From NCBI RefSeq assembly GCF_014202315.1, contig NZ_JACHGN010000025.1:1-64000 (forward strand): a stretch of DNA of 64,000 bases. Reading direction: 5' to 3'. This document shows positions 18,382 to 26,115 of the stretch, one piece after another (the stretch's first letter is position 1; the number at the start of each line of letters is the position of its first letter). The position numbers were made by a program, and so were the translations under genes. Under the pieces are notes generated by a model. That model had not been told where the DNA came from, did no database searches, and saw nothing but the letters and a program-made list of their open reading frames with translations. This stretch comes from Thermocatellispora tengchongensis (GTDB lineage Bacteria > Actinomycetota > Actinomycetes > Streptosporangiales > Streptosporangiaceae).

Positions 18382-18495
18382 GTCTGCCTCGATTGGGGGG
18401 AGTTGGTGCTCGAAATCCTACCCACCACATCACGGGAAGAACAGGCTCAACTACACTGCGTGAGCATGGTTTGACGGCGCCCGCACCGGAAAGGC

Positions 18496-18524
18496 GCTCT
18501 GCCCGGCAGAGCGGGCACTAGACT
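18496..18524 (+). promoter_or_regulatory. Candidate promoter with operator palindrome
   Basis: A perfect palindrome GCTCTGCC-C-GGCAGAGC (18496-18512) lies seven bases ahead of TAGACT (18519-18524), a good -10 box for the methyltransferase gene. The palindrome would cover the -10/-35 spacer and is therefore a plausible repressor site. I see no linked regulator other than the divergent STAND/ECF operon. Confidence 0.35.
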
Positions 18525-18589
18525 CGGCCCGGTCCGTAAACCGCGGCCGCGCGCCCGGTTTTGTGTGGAAGCGAGCTGGACGGAAACGC

Positions 18590-19315
18590 ATGTCTGGGTA
18601 TGACCGTGTAGTGCAACCGGCGGCCGGCGACGAGGCCCTGGAGAACCACCTCGGTGGCGACGAGGCCAAGAACTACCGGCAGTACGAGTTCGACATGGTC
18701 GCGCCCCACGTCGGCCGCTCGATGCTGGAGATCGGCTCGGGGCTCGGCCACTTCGCCGAGCAGTTCCTGCCGCGGCTCGACCGGCTGGTGGTCAGCGACT
18801 TCGACCCCTACTGCGTGGAGCAGCTCGGCAAGCGGTTCGCCGGCCGCGAGGACATCCAGGTGCTGCAGTTCGGCCTGCCGACCGAGATCCCGCTGGAGGA
18901 GAAGGTCGACACGGTCGTGATGATGAACGTCCTGGAGCACATCGAGGAGGACGTCGAGGCGCTGCGCTCGCTGGCGCGGGTGACCCAGCCGGGCGGGCGG
19001 ATCGTCATCTGGGTGCCGGGCTACATGCAGCTCTACGGCGACTTCGACCGCAAGGTGGGCCACGTCACCCGCTACACCCCCGCCACCCTGCGCAAGACCG
19101 TCACCGAGGCCGGCCTGGCCGTCGAGGTGCTCAAGCCGATCAACTTCCTGGGCGGCATCGCGTGGTGGGTGGCGGTGCGCCGGGGCGGCGTCGGCTACCC
19201 CGACCCCCGCCTGGTGAAGATCTACGACCGCACGGTCGTGCCCGCGACCCGCCTGATCGAGCGGTTCATCCGGCCGCCCTTCGGCCAGACGGTCTTCTGC
19301 GTCGCCCGCGTCTGA
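18590..19315 (+). CDS. Class I SAM-dependent methyltransferase
   Basis: A 241-residue cytosolic methyltransferase. It has the Rossmann motif I MLEIGSGLGHFAEQF, motif II acidic VVSDFDPYCVEQL, motif III DTVVMMNVLEHIEEDVEAL and post-motif ARVTQPGGRIVIWVPG. The second half (MQLYGDFDRKVGHVTRYTPATLRKTVTEAG) resembles methyltransferases acting on glycolipid or quinone-like substrates, but the acceptor cannot be told. ATG 18590 was preferred over GTG 18563 because the family motif and codon use begin there. It is followed by an acyl-CoA dehydrogenase gene 84 bases on. Confidence 0.85.
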   Translation: MSGYDRVVQPAAGDEALENHLGGDEAKNYRQYEFDMVAPHVGRSMLEIGSGLGHFAEQFLPRLDRLVVSDFDPYCVEQLGKRFAGREDIQVLQFGLPTEIPLEEKVDTVVMMNVLEHIEEDVEALRSLARVTQPGGRIVIWVPGYMQLYGDFDRKVGHVTRYTPATLRKTVTEAGLAVEVLKPINFLGGIAWWVAVRRGGVGYPDPRLVKIYDRTVVPATRLIERFIRPPFGQTVFCVARV

Positions 19316-19341
19316 GCCGGAGCGGCCCCGGTCTACGCAGG

Positions 19342-19355
19342 CTACTCGCGGGTAG
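19342..19355. promoter_or_regulatory. Candidate TetR-type operator of the acyl-CoA dehydrogenase gene
   Basis: CTACTCGCGGGTAG is an almost perfect palindrome centred on CGCG, 45 bases ahead of the acyl-CoA dehydrogenase start. Similar palindromes of the TAC-N-CGNG-GTA type control fatty-acid degradation genes through TetR-family repressors in actinomycetes. Assignment is by resemblance only. Confidence 0.4.
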
Positions 19356-19399
19356 GTATCCGGCGTAACGTCGCAAGCAGCCTGTCGTAGGAGGCGGCG

Positions 19400-21331
19400 A
19401 TGACGGATCAGAAGATCGGCGTACCCGCGAACACCGGCGGCACCGAGGCGGCGCAGAGCCGCGAGTACGCGCGAGCGCGGGAGGTCGCCGAGCAGGCCCG
19501 GGAGAAGGAGTGGACCCGGCCCAGCTTCGGCAAGCAGCTCTTCCTGGGCGACTTCCGGCTCGACCTGGTGCACCCGGCGCCCACCCTGCCACCGGAGGCC
19601 GTGGAGAAGGGCGAGGACTTCCTTGGCGCGCTGCGCCGGTTCCTGGAGGAGCGGGTCGATCCCGCCGGCATCGAGCGGGAGTCGCAGATCCCCGACGAGG
19701 TGGTCAAGGGCCTGGCCGCGCTGGGGGCGTTCGGGATCACGATCGGGGAGGAGTACGGCGGGCTCGGGCTGAGCCACCTGTACTACGCCCGCGCCCTGTC
19801 GCTGGTCGCCTCGTACTCCCCCGCCGTGGCCACGCTGCTGTCGGCGCACCAGTCGATCGGGGTGCCGCAGCCGCTGAAGCTGTTCGGCACCGAGGAGCAA
19901 AAGCGCCGCTTCCTGCCCAGATGCGCGGCCGGCGAGATCTCCGCGTTCCTGCTCACCGAGCCCGACGTCGGCTCCGACCCGGCGCGGCTGGCCGCCACGG
20001 CCAGGCGCGAGGGCGAGGAGTACGTCCTGGACGGCGTCAAGCTGTGGACCACCAACGGCGTGATCGCCGACCTGCTGGTGGTGATGGCCAGGACCGGGCG
20101 GGGGATCTCCGCGTTCGTGGTCGAGGCGGCCTCGCCCGGGATCACGGTGGAGCGGCGCAACGCGTTCATGGGGCTGCGCGGCATCGAGAACGGCGTGACC
20201 CGCTTCGACGCGGTGCGGGTCCCGGCCGCGAACCTGATCGGGCGCGAGGGCCAGGGCCTGAAGATCGCGCTCACCACGCTGAACACCGGCCGCCTGTCGC
20301 TCCCGGCAACGTGCGCGGGCGGCGCGAAATGGGCGCTGAAGATCGCCCGCGAGTGGTCGGTGGCGCGCGAGCAGTGGGGCCGCCCGGTGGGCCGGCACGA
20401 GGCGGTGGCGGGCAAGATCGCCTTCATCGCGGCCACGGCGTTCGCGCTGGAGGCCGTGGTGGACCTGTCCAGCCGCATGGCCGACGACGAGAGCAACGAC
20501 ATCCGCATCGAGGCGGCGCTGGCCAAGCTGTACGCCTCGGAGATGGCCTGCCGGGTCGCCGACGAACTGGTCCAGATCAGGGGCGGGCGCGGCTACGAGA
20601 CCGCCGAGTCGCTCGCGGCACGCGGCGAGCGCGGGGTGCCCGCCGAGCAGATGCTCCGCGACCTGCGGATCAACCGGATCTTCGAGGGCAGCAGCGAGAT
20701 CATGCGGCTGCTGATCGCCCGGGAGGCGGTGGACGCGCACCTGTCGGTCGCCGGCAAGATGATCGACTCGGCCGCGCCGGCGGCGGAGCGGGCCAGGGCC
20801 GCGGCCAGGGCGGGCGGTTTCTACGCCCGCTGGCTGCCCACGCTGGTGGTCGGCGCCGGCCAGCGCCCCGGCGCGTACGCGGAGTTCGGGCCGCTCGCCG
20901 CGCACCTGCGCTACATCGAGCGCACCAGCCGCAAACTGGCCCGTACCACCTTCTACGGCATGTCCCGCTGGCAGGGACGGCTGGAGCACAAGCAGGGCTT
21001 CCTGGGCCGGCTGGTGGACATCGGGGCCGAGCTGTTCGCGATGACCGCGGCCTGCGTGCGGGCCCGCGAGGAGGGCGCGGAGCTGGGGCGGCGGCCGTAC
21101 GAGCTGGCCGACGCGTTCTGCCACCAGGCCAGGCTGCGCGTGGAGGCGCTGTTCGAGCGGCTGTGGGCCAACACCGACGCCCGTGACGTGCGCCTGGCGC
21201 GCCACGTCATGGACGGCCGCTACGCCTTCCTGGAGGACGGCATCCTGGACCCGTCGATTCCCGGCCCGTGGATCGCCGAGCCCCCTACCGGCCCGTCCAG
21301 CGCGGAGAACGTGCGGCGCGCCATCATGTGA
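19400..21331 (+). CDS. Acyl-CoA dehydrogenase (long form, FadE-type)
   Basis: A 643-residue FAD enzyme of fatty-acid beta-oxidation, oxidising acyl-CoA to enoyl-CoA. The core (about 75-460) shows GITIGEEYGGLGLSHLYYA, LLTEPDVGSDPARLA, the FAD/substrate loop VKLWTTNGVIADLLV, IGREGQGLKIALTTLNTGRL, the second FAD site WGRPVGRHEAVAGKIA, and RGGRGYETAESLAARGE near the catalytic region. A further ~170-residue helical C-terminal extension is present, as in long-chain or very-long-chain types. ATG 19400 follows GTAGGAGGCGG. It stands between a methyltransferase gene and a sugar importer and ends at a strong hairpin. Confidence 0.92.
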   Translation: MTDQKIGVPANTGGTEAAQSREYARAREVAEQAREKEWTRPSFGKQLFLGDFRLDLVHPAPTLPPEAVEKGEDFLGALRRFLEERVDPAGIERESQIPDEVVKGLAALGAFGITIGEEYGGLGLSHLYYARALSLVASYSPAVATLLSAHQSIGVPQPLKLFGTEEQKRRFLPRCAAGEISAFLLTEPDVGSDPARLAATARREGEEYVLDGVKLWTTNGVIADLLVVMARTGRGISAFVVEAASPGITVERRNAFMGLRGIENGVTRFDAVRVPAANLIGREGQGLKIALTTLNTGRLSLPATCAGGAKWALKIAREWSVAREQWGRPVGRHEAVAGKIAFIAATAFALEAVVDLSSRMADDESNDIRIEAALAKLYASEMACRVADELVQIRGGRGYETAESLAARGERGVPAEQMLRDLRINRIFEGSSEIMRLLIAREAVDAHLSVAGKMIDSAAPAAERARAAARAGGFYARWLPTLVVGAGQRPGAYAEFGPLAAHLRYIERTSRKLARTTFYGMSRWQGRLEHKQGFLGRLVDIGAELFAMTAACVRAREEGAELGRRPYELADAFCHQARLRVEALFERLWANTDARDVRLARHVMDGRYAFLEDGILDPSIPGPWIAEPPTGPSSAENVRRAIM

Positions 21332-21340
21332 TCCCCACGT

Positions 21341-21386
21341 GAAGCCGCGCTCACCGGTATAGACCAGTACCGGTGAGCACGGCTTC
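21341..21386 (+). terminator. Terminator with an operator-like loop
   Basis: An 18-bp stem (21341-21358 with 21369-21386, one mismatch) follows the acyl-CoA dehydrogenase stop by ten bases. Its ten-base loop and flanking stem bases contain a copy of the GGTATAGACCAGT operator seen again downstream. Confidence 0.75.
21353..21368. promoter_or_regulatory. DasR-like operator, copy 1
   Basis: ACCGGTATAGACCAGT matches the published Streptomyces DasR site ACTGGTCTAGACCAGT at 14 of 16 positions by eye. It overlaps the loop of the preceding gene's terminator and lies about 180 bases ahead of the sugar-binding protein gene. Confidence 0.6.
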
Positions 21387-21417
21387 GTCGCGCCCTCCCG
21401 TTGCCGAACCGAGATCG

Positions 21418-21433
21418 CCCGGTATAGACCAGT
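21418..21433. promoter_or_regulatory. DasR-like operator, copy 2
   Basis: CCCGGTATAGACCAGT matches the DasR consensus at 13 of 16 positions. It shares GGTATAGACCAGT exactly with copy 1, 65 bases upstream (about six helical turns), which favours cooperative binding by one GntR/HutC-family repressor. Confidence 0.6.
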
Positions 21434-21493
21434 CGGGAACTTCCGTCGTACAGTGAGCCAACTGCGCGCAGAACTCTGTTATGGCGGACGGTG

Positions 21494-21509
21494 TCTGGTA
21501 CGGACCAGT
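21494..21509. promoter_or_regulatory. DasR-like operator, copy 3
   Basis: TCTGGTACGGACCAGT matches the DasR consensus at 12 of 16 positions and has the most symmetrical arms (CTGGT/ACCAG). It sits between the likely promoter and the ribosome binding site of the sugar-binding protein gene. Confidence 0.5.
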
Positions 21510-21534
21510 CTTTCCCCCAAGGTGGTACCCAATC

Positions 21535-22800
21535 GTGAAGAACAGGCTTACGGGCGCGGTCACGCTCGGGCTGGCCGCCGCGCTGGTCCTGACCGGCTGC
21601 GGCTCCGGTTCCGGCGACACCGCCGGCGACGGCGGCTCGGCGCAGGGCGGCCCGGTCACCCTCAAGATGGTCGCCGCCGACTACGGCGACGGCCCCACCG
21701 CCGACAACAGCGGCGAGAAGTTCTGGAAGGGCGTCGTGGACGAGTTCCAGGCCGCCAACCCGAACATCAAGGTGGACGTCCAGGTCATCAACTGGAACGA
21801 CATCGACAAGCAGGTCGCCACCATGGTGCAGAACGGCCAGGTGCCCGACATCCTGCAGACCGGCGACTACTCCGGCTTCGTCGCCGACGACCTGCTCTAC
21901 AAGGTGGACGAGGTGCTCTCGCCGAACACCAAGGCCGACCTGCTGGAGAAGTTCGCCGAGTTCGGCAAGGTGAACGGCGTCGGCTACGGCATCCCGTTCG
22001 TCTCCTCCGCGCGCGGCCTGTTCTACAACAAGAACCTGTTCGACAAGGCCGGGATCGCCGAGCCGCCCAAGACCTGGGACGAGCTGAAGGCCGCCGCCGA
22101 GAAGCTGAAGAAGGCCGGCGTGGCCCAGCCCTTCGGCCTGCCGCTGGGCAACGAGGAGGCGCAGGCCGAGTCGTTCCTGTGGTTCATGGGCAACGGCGGC
22201 GGCTACAAGGACGCCTCCGGCAAGTGGGCCATCGACTCCCCGCAGAACATCGAGACCTTCAAGTACCTGAAGGAGCTGGTGGACGCGGGCCTGACCACCG
22301 CCAACCCCGGCACCAAGAACCGCAAGGACGTCTGGGCCGACTTCGCCGCCGGCAAGGTCGGCATGGTCAACGGCGGCCCCATGTCGATCCCGATCTTCGA
22401 GAAGGGCGGCCTGACCGAGTTCGGCGTCGCGCCCATCGTGGGCAAGAGCGGCCCGCTCGACACCACGCTCGGCGTCGAGGACTGGATCATGGCCTTCAAC
22501 AAGAACGGCCACCAGGAGGAGATCAAGAAGTTCTTCGACTTCTTCTACTCCGGCTCGGCGGCGCAGAAGCTCAGCGACACCTACAAGCTGCTTCCGGTGA
22601 CCAAGTCCGGCATCCAGAAGCTGTCCAGCGACGAGAAGCTCAAGCCGTTCCTGGACGCGCTGCCCAACGCGACCTTCTACCCGTTCCAGGACCCCAAGTG
22701 GTCCGAGGTGAACACGCAGATCAAGCAGACGATCGGCGGCGCGCTCGACGACCCGGCCAAGGTGCTCGGCGCCATCCAGAAGGTGGCCACCTCCGGCTGA
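21535..22800 (+). CDS. Sugar ABC transporter substrate-binding lipoprotein (family 1)
   Basis: Extracellular lipoprotein of 421 residues that captures a sugar for import. Signal peptide and lipobox LVLTGC (Cys22) are followed by a Gly/Ser linker and a typical binding-protein fold: FWKGVVDEFQAANPNIKVDV, DILQTGDYSG, GIPFVSSARGLFYNKNLFDK, PPKTWDELKAAAEKLKKAG, GKVGMVNGGPMSIPIFEKG. The GTG at 21535 after AAGGTGG was chosen over ATG 21481 because it starts directly at the signal peptide. Two permease genes follow. Three DasR-like operators upstream suggest an amino sugar, such as chitobiose or N-acetylglucosamine, as ligand; this is inference. Confidence 0.9.
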   Translation: MKNRLTGAVTLGLAAALVLTGCGSGSGDTAGDGGSAQGGPVTLKMVAADYGDGPTADNSGEKFWKGVVDEFQAANPNIKVDVQVINWNDIDKQVATMVQNGQVPDILQTGDYSGFVADDLLYKVDEVLSPNTKADLLEKFAEFGKVNGVGYGIPFVSSARGLFYNKNLFDKAGIAEPPKTWDELKAAAEKLKKAGVAQPFGLPLGNEEAQAESFLWFMGNGGGYKDASGKWAIDSPQNIETFKYLKELVDAGLTTANPGTKNRKDVWADFAAGKVGMVNGGPMSIPIFEKGGLTEFGVAPIVGKSGPLDTTLGVEDWIMAFNKNGHQEEIKKFFDFFYSGSAAQKLSDTYKLLPVTKSGIQKLSSDEKLKPFLDALPNATFYPFQDPKWSEVNTQIKQTIGGALDDPAKVLGAIQKVATSG

Positions 22801-22814
22801 CGCCCTCTCCGGCC

Positions 22815-22855
22815 TCCCGCCTCCCTCCACCGGCGCGTCCCGGAGGGAGGCGGGA
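22815..22855 (+). terminator. Intra-operon hairpin between binding protein and permease genes
   Basis: A perfect 14-bp stem (22815-22828 with 22842-22855), 13-base loop. In sugar importer operons such a hairpin usually protects the upstream message or partly terminates, giving more binding protein than permease. Confidence 0.65.
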
Positions 22856-22878
22856 CCTGACCCGAGAATCGAGACCTC

Positions 22879-23784
22879 ATGCAGCAGACATCCCCGCTCG
22901 CCCGGGCGGGGCGGGCCCTGGAGCCGCTGGCCTGGGTCGGCCCGGCCGTGGTGCTCATCGCGGTGGTCGTGGTCTGGCCCGTCATCGTCATGATCCAGTC
23001 GTCGTTCCTCAAGATCAGCCGGTTCGGCGTGGTCCGCGGCGCGAACGGCGTGGACAACTACACCAAGCTGTTCGCCGAGCCGGACTTCGGCGGCGTGATG
23101 ATCCGCAGCCTGATCTGGGTCGTGGCGGTCGTCGGGCTCACGGTCGTGCTGTCGCTGGCCCTGGCCCAGCTGTTCAACCAGCGCTTCCCCGGCCGCAACA
23201 TCGCCCGGTGGGCGCTGATCGCCCCGTGGGCCGCGTCGGTGCTGATGACCGCGATCATCTTCAAGTGGATGCTCGACCCCGAGGTCGGGCTGATCAACAT
23301 GATCCTGCACGACCTCGGCATCCTGGACGCGATGGGCGGCGCCGACGCCGACCCGCTGGGCAAGGCGTCCACCGCGTTCCCGTGGCTGATCGGCGTCGCG
23401 GTGTTCGTCTCGCTGCCCTTCACGACGTACGCGCTGCTGGCCGGCCTGGCCACGATCCCGGCGGACGTGTACGAGGCGGCGCGCATGGACGGCGCGTCCA
23501 AGGCCCGCATCTACTTCTCGATCACGCTGCCGCTGCTCCGCCCCGCGCTGACCGTGGCGATGCTGATCAACGTGATGAACGTCTTCAACAGCTTCCCGAT
23601 CATCTGGGTGATGACCCACGGGCAGCCCGGCTACTCCACGGCCACCTCGACGATCTTCATGTACATCCTCAAGGGCTCCGACATCGGCGAGTCCGCCGCG
23701 ATGTCGGTGGTGAACTTCGGCATGGTGGTGGTGCTCGTGGCCGTGTTCCTGAAGGTGGCGCGCTGGAACCGGCAGGTGGCCTGA
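22879..23784 (+). CDS. Sugar ABC transporter permease (MalF-type)
   Basis: A 301-residue membrane permease with six predicted helices, starting with ALEPLAWVGPAVVLIAVVVVW. The coupling motif EAA...G is present as YEAARMDGASKARIYFSITL, where the ATPase docks. The protein belongs to the CUT1 sugar family and pairs with the next gene product. The ATG at 22879 lies 24 bases beyond the intra-operon hairpin and after GAATCGAGA, a weak ribosome binding site. The stop codon is one base from the next start. Confidence 0.92.
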   Translation: MQQTSPLARAGRALEPLAWVGPAVVLIAVVVVWPVIVMIQSSFLKISRFGVVRGANGVDNYTKLFAEPDFGGVMIRSLIWVVAVVGLTVVLSLALAQLFNQRFPGRNIARWALIAPWAASVLMTAIIFKWMLDPEVGLINMILHDLGILDAMGGADADPLGKASTAFPWLIGVAVFVSLPFTTYALLAGLATIPADVYEAARMDGASKARIYFSITLPLLRPALTVAMLINVMNVFNSFPIIWVMTHGQPGYSTATSTIFMYILKGSDIGESAAMSVVNFGMVVVLVAVFLKVARWNRQVA

Positions 23785-23785
23785 G

Positions 23786-24670
23786 ATGACGGTAACCGAG
23801 GCCCGCCCGCGCACCGTACCGGCCCGGCGGCAGGCCACCACCCCGCCCGGCCGCGCCCTGCCGTCGGTCAAGAAGGTCATCGTGGCGGCGAGCGCGTACG
23901 TGATCGCGTTCGTGTTCGTCTTCCCGTACCTCGTGATGGTGCTCACCGCGCTGCGGCCCCAGGACGAGCTGCGCGAGGCCACGTACCTGCCCGAGACGTT
24001 CGCCTGGTCCAACTTCGTCACCTTCTGGAGCGGCGGCCTGGTGCAGAACCTGGGCGTGACGCTCCAGGTGGCGGCCGGCTCGACGATCCTGGTGCTGCTG
24101 GTGGCGCTGCCGGCGGCGTACTACACGGCCAGGCACGACTTCAAAGGACGCACCGCGTTCCTGATCCTGGTGCTGATCACCCAGATGTTCCAGCCCACCG
24201 CGATGCTGGTCGGCATCTACCGCGAGTTCTCCCAGCTCGGGCTGGTCGACTCGGTGTGGTCGCTGATCCTGGTCAACGCCGGGTTCAACCTGGCGTTCGC
24301 GGTCTGGATCCTGAACGCCTACTTCGCCTCGATCCCGCGCGAGCTGGAGGAGGCGGCCTTCATGGACGGCGCGGGGCGCGGCGGCGCGCTGTTCCGGGTC
24401 ACGCTGCCGCTGGCCATGCCCGGCGTGGTGACCGCGCTGATCTTCACCTTCATCGCCGCCTGGAACGAGTTCGTGGTCGCGCTCACGCTCACCACCTCCC
24501 AGGAGAACCAGCCGCTGCCCGTGGCGCTGAACTCCTTCATCGGGCAGTACCAGGTGGACTGGCAGAACCTCTTCGCCGGATCGGTGATCGCCACCATCCC
24601 GGTGATCATCCTGTTCGCGCTGATCGAGCGCAAGGTCGTCGGCGGTCTGACCGCCGGCGCCGTCAAATAG
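23786..24670 (+). CDS. Sugar ABC transporter permease (MalG-type)
   Basis: A 294-residue partner permease with six helices. The EAA loop reads LEEAAFMDGAGRGGALFRVT and is followed by AMPGVVTALIFTFIAAWNEF, typical of the MalG group. The N-terminus has an Arg/Pro-rich cytoplasmic tail of about 35 residues. It is the last gene of the operon; there is no ATP-binding protein gene, as in Streptomyces CUT1 importers that share the ATPase MsiK encoded elsewhere. A bidirectional terminator follows. Confidence 0.92.
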   Translation: MTVTEARPRTVPARRQATTPPGRALPSVKKVIVAASAYVIAFVFVFPYLVMVLTALRPQDELREATYLPETFAWSNFVTFWSGGLVQNLGVTLQVAAGSTILVLLVALPAAYYTARHDFKGRTAFLILVLITQMFQPTAMLVGIYREFSQLGLVDSVWSLILVNAGFNLAFAVWILNAYFASIPRELEEAAFMDGAGRGGALFRVTLPLAMPGVVTALIFTFIAAWNEFVVALTLTTSQENQPLPVALNSFIGQYQVDWQNLFAGSVIATIPVIILFALIERKVVGGLTAGAVK

Positions 24671-24697
24671 GCCGCGCCACCAGGCCGGCCGCCGAAA

Positions 24698-24738
24698 GCG
24701 GCGCCCCCTCCCCCGCGACCCGGGGAAGGGGGCGCCGC
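24698..24738. terminator. Bidirectional terminator between importer and thiolase genes
   Basis: GCGGCGCCCCCTCCCC (24698-24713) pairs with 24722-24738 apart from one bulged A, eight-base loop. It separates convergent genes. Confidence 0.75.
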
Positions 24739-24793
24739 TGTGCGCGGCGAGCGGGAGCCCGCCGGTCCCGCCTGCCGCACGTCCTCGCCGGCG

Positions 24794-25939
24794 TTACAGG
24801 CGCTCGATGATGGTCACGTTCGCCTGGCCGCCGCCCTCGCACATGGTCTGCAGGCCGTACCGGCCGCCGGTGCGCTCCAGCTCGTGCAGCAGCTTGGTCA
24901 TCAGGATCGCGCCGGTGCCGCCCAGCGGGTGGCCGAGCGCGATGGCGCCGCCGTTGGGGTTGGTCCTGGCGTGGTCGGCGCCGATCTCCTTCATCCAGGC
25001 CAGCGGGACCGGCGCGAACGCCTCGTTGATCTCGATGACGTCGATGTCGTCGATGCTCAGCCCGGAGCGCTCGAACGCCTTGCGCGTGGCCGGGATCGGC
25101 GCGGTCAGCATGTAGACCGGGTCGTCGCCCATCAGCGCCAGCGTGACGATCCGGGCGCGCGGGGTGAGCCCGTGCGCCTTGACCGCCGCCTCCGAGGCGA
25201 TCAGCACCGCGCCGGAGCCGTCGGAGATCTGGCTGGACGTGGCCGCGGTGATCTTGCCGTCCTCCTTGAGGGTCTTCAGCGCGGCCATCTTCTCCAGCGT
25301 TGTGTCGGGGCGCGGGCCCTCGTCGTCCTCGACGCCGGCGATCGGCGCGATCTGGTCCCTGAAGTAGCCGTTGGCGATGGCCTTGGCGGCGCGCTGGTGG
25401 CTCTCGTAGGCGTACTGCTCCAGCTCCTCGCGGGTGAAGCCCCACTTCTCGCACATCAGCTCCGCGCCCCGGAACTGGGAGATCTCCTGCTTGCCGTACC
25501 GGGCGGCCCAGCCCTCGCCGAACGGCAGCGGCATGCCCTTCTCGAAGGCCGCGCTGATGCTCGACCCCATGGGCACGATGCTCATCGACTCCACACCGGC
25601 CGCCACCACCAGGTCCTGGGTGCCCGACATGACGCCCTGGGCGGCGAAGTGGATCGACTGCTGCGAGGAGCCGCACTGGCGGTCGATGGTGACGCCGGCG
25701 ACCGTCTCGGGCAGCCCGGCCGACAGCCACGCGTTGCGCGCGATGTCCATGCTCTGCGGGCCGAACTGCATGACGCAGCCCATGATGACGTCGTCCACGG
25801 CCGCGGGATCGACTCCCGTACGCTCGATGAGCGCCTTGAGGGTGTGCGCCGCCAGGTCAGTGGGGTGGACGGTGGACAGGCCGCCCTTCTTCTTGCCGAC
25901 GGGGGTGCGAACCGCCCCGACGATGTACGCCTCTGCCAC
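24794..25939 (-). CDS. Thiolase (acetyl-CoA C-acyltransferase)
   Basis: A 381-residue thiolase for beta-oxidation or acetoacetyl-CoA formation. All catalytic motifs are present: the acylated cysteine in TIDRQCGSSQQSIHFAAQGV (about residue 89), NEAFAPVPLAWMKE, the histidine in NPNGGAIALGHPLGGTG and the second cysteine in MCEGGGQANVTIIERL at the C-terminus. GTG 25939 was chosen because AGGAGG lies five bases upstream; the frame is open to 25975. With FadE-type dehydrogenases, crotonase and SDR genes elsewhere in the window it may serve fatty-acid breakdown, though they are not in one operon. Confidence 0.93.
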   Translation of the reverse strand: MAEAYIVGAVRTPVGKKKGGLSTVHPTDLAAHTLKALIERTGVDPAAVDDVIMGCVMQFGPQSMDIARNAWLSAGLPETVAGVTIDRQCGSSQQSIHFAAQGVMSGTQDLVVAAGVESMSIVPMGSSISAAFEKGMPLPFGEGWAARYGKQEISQFRGAELMCEKWGFTREELEQYAYESHQRAAKAIANGYFRDQIAPIAGVEDDEGPRPDTTLEKMAALKTLKEDGKITAATSSQISDGSGAVLIASEAAVKAHGLTPRARIVTLALMGDDPVYMLTAPIPATRKAFERSGLSIDDIDVIEINEAFAPVPLAWMKEIGADHARTNPNGGAIALGHPLGGTGAILMTKLLHELERTGGRYGLQTMCEGGGQANVTIIERL

Positions 25940-26040
25940 AGTGCCTCCTGGTCCCGTCCCATCGAAACCGAGCAATGTTCGGTCGCTATGAGACTACAAC
26001 AGAACCTTCGTCCGCGACCGTAAGGGTGCACTTATCAGGG

Positions 26041-26115
26041 CACTCGACCGAAGGCACCCCGCCAGAAGGCGCGTCGTCAGAAGGCCCGTTGTCAGGAGGC
26101 CCGTTGTCAGGAGGT
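26041..26115 (-). repeat. Five 15-bp tandem units starting at the sortase stop codon
   Basis: Minus-strand units read ACCTCCTGACAACGG (26115-26101), GCCTCCTGACAACGG, GCCTTCTGACGACGC, GCCTTCTGGCGGGGT and a diverged fifth. The first unit contains the last two codons and the TGA stop of the sortase gene; the next units repeat those codons in the same frame (15 bases = 5 codons). The degeneracy rises with distance from the gene. Confidence 0.8.

Noticed and set aside
19400-25939. A single fatty-acid degradation cluster
   Set aside because: The acyl-CoA dehydrogenase and thiolase genes are separated by the sugar importer and a terminator on each side, on different strands.
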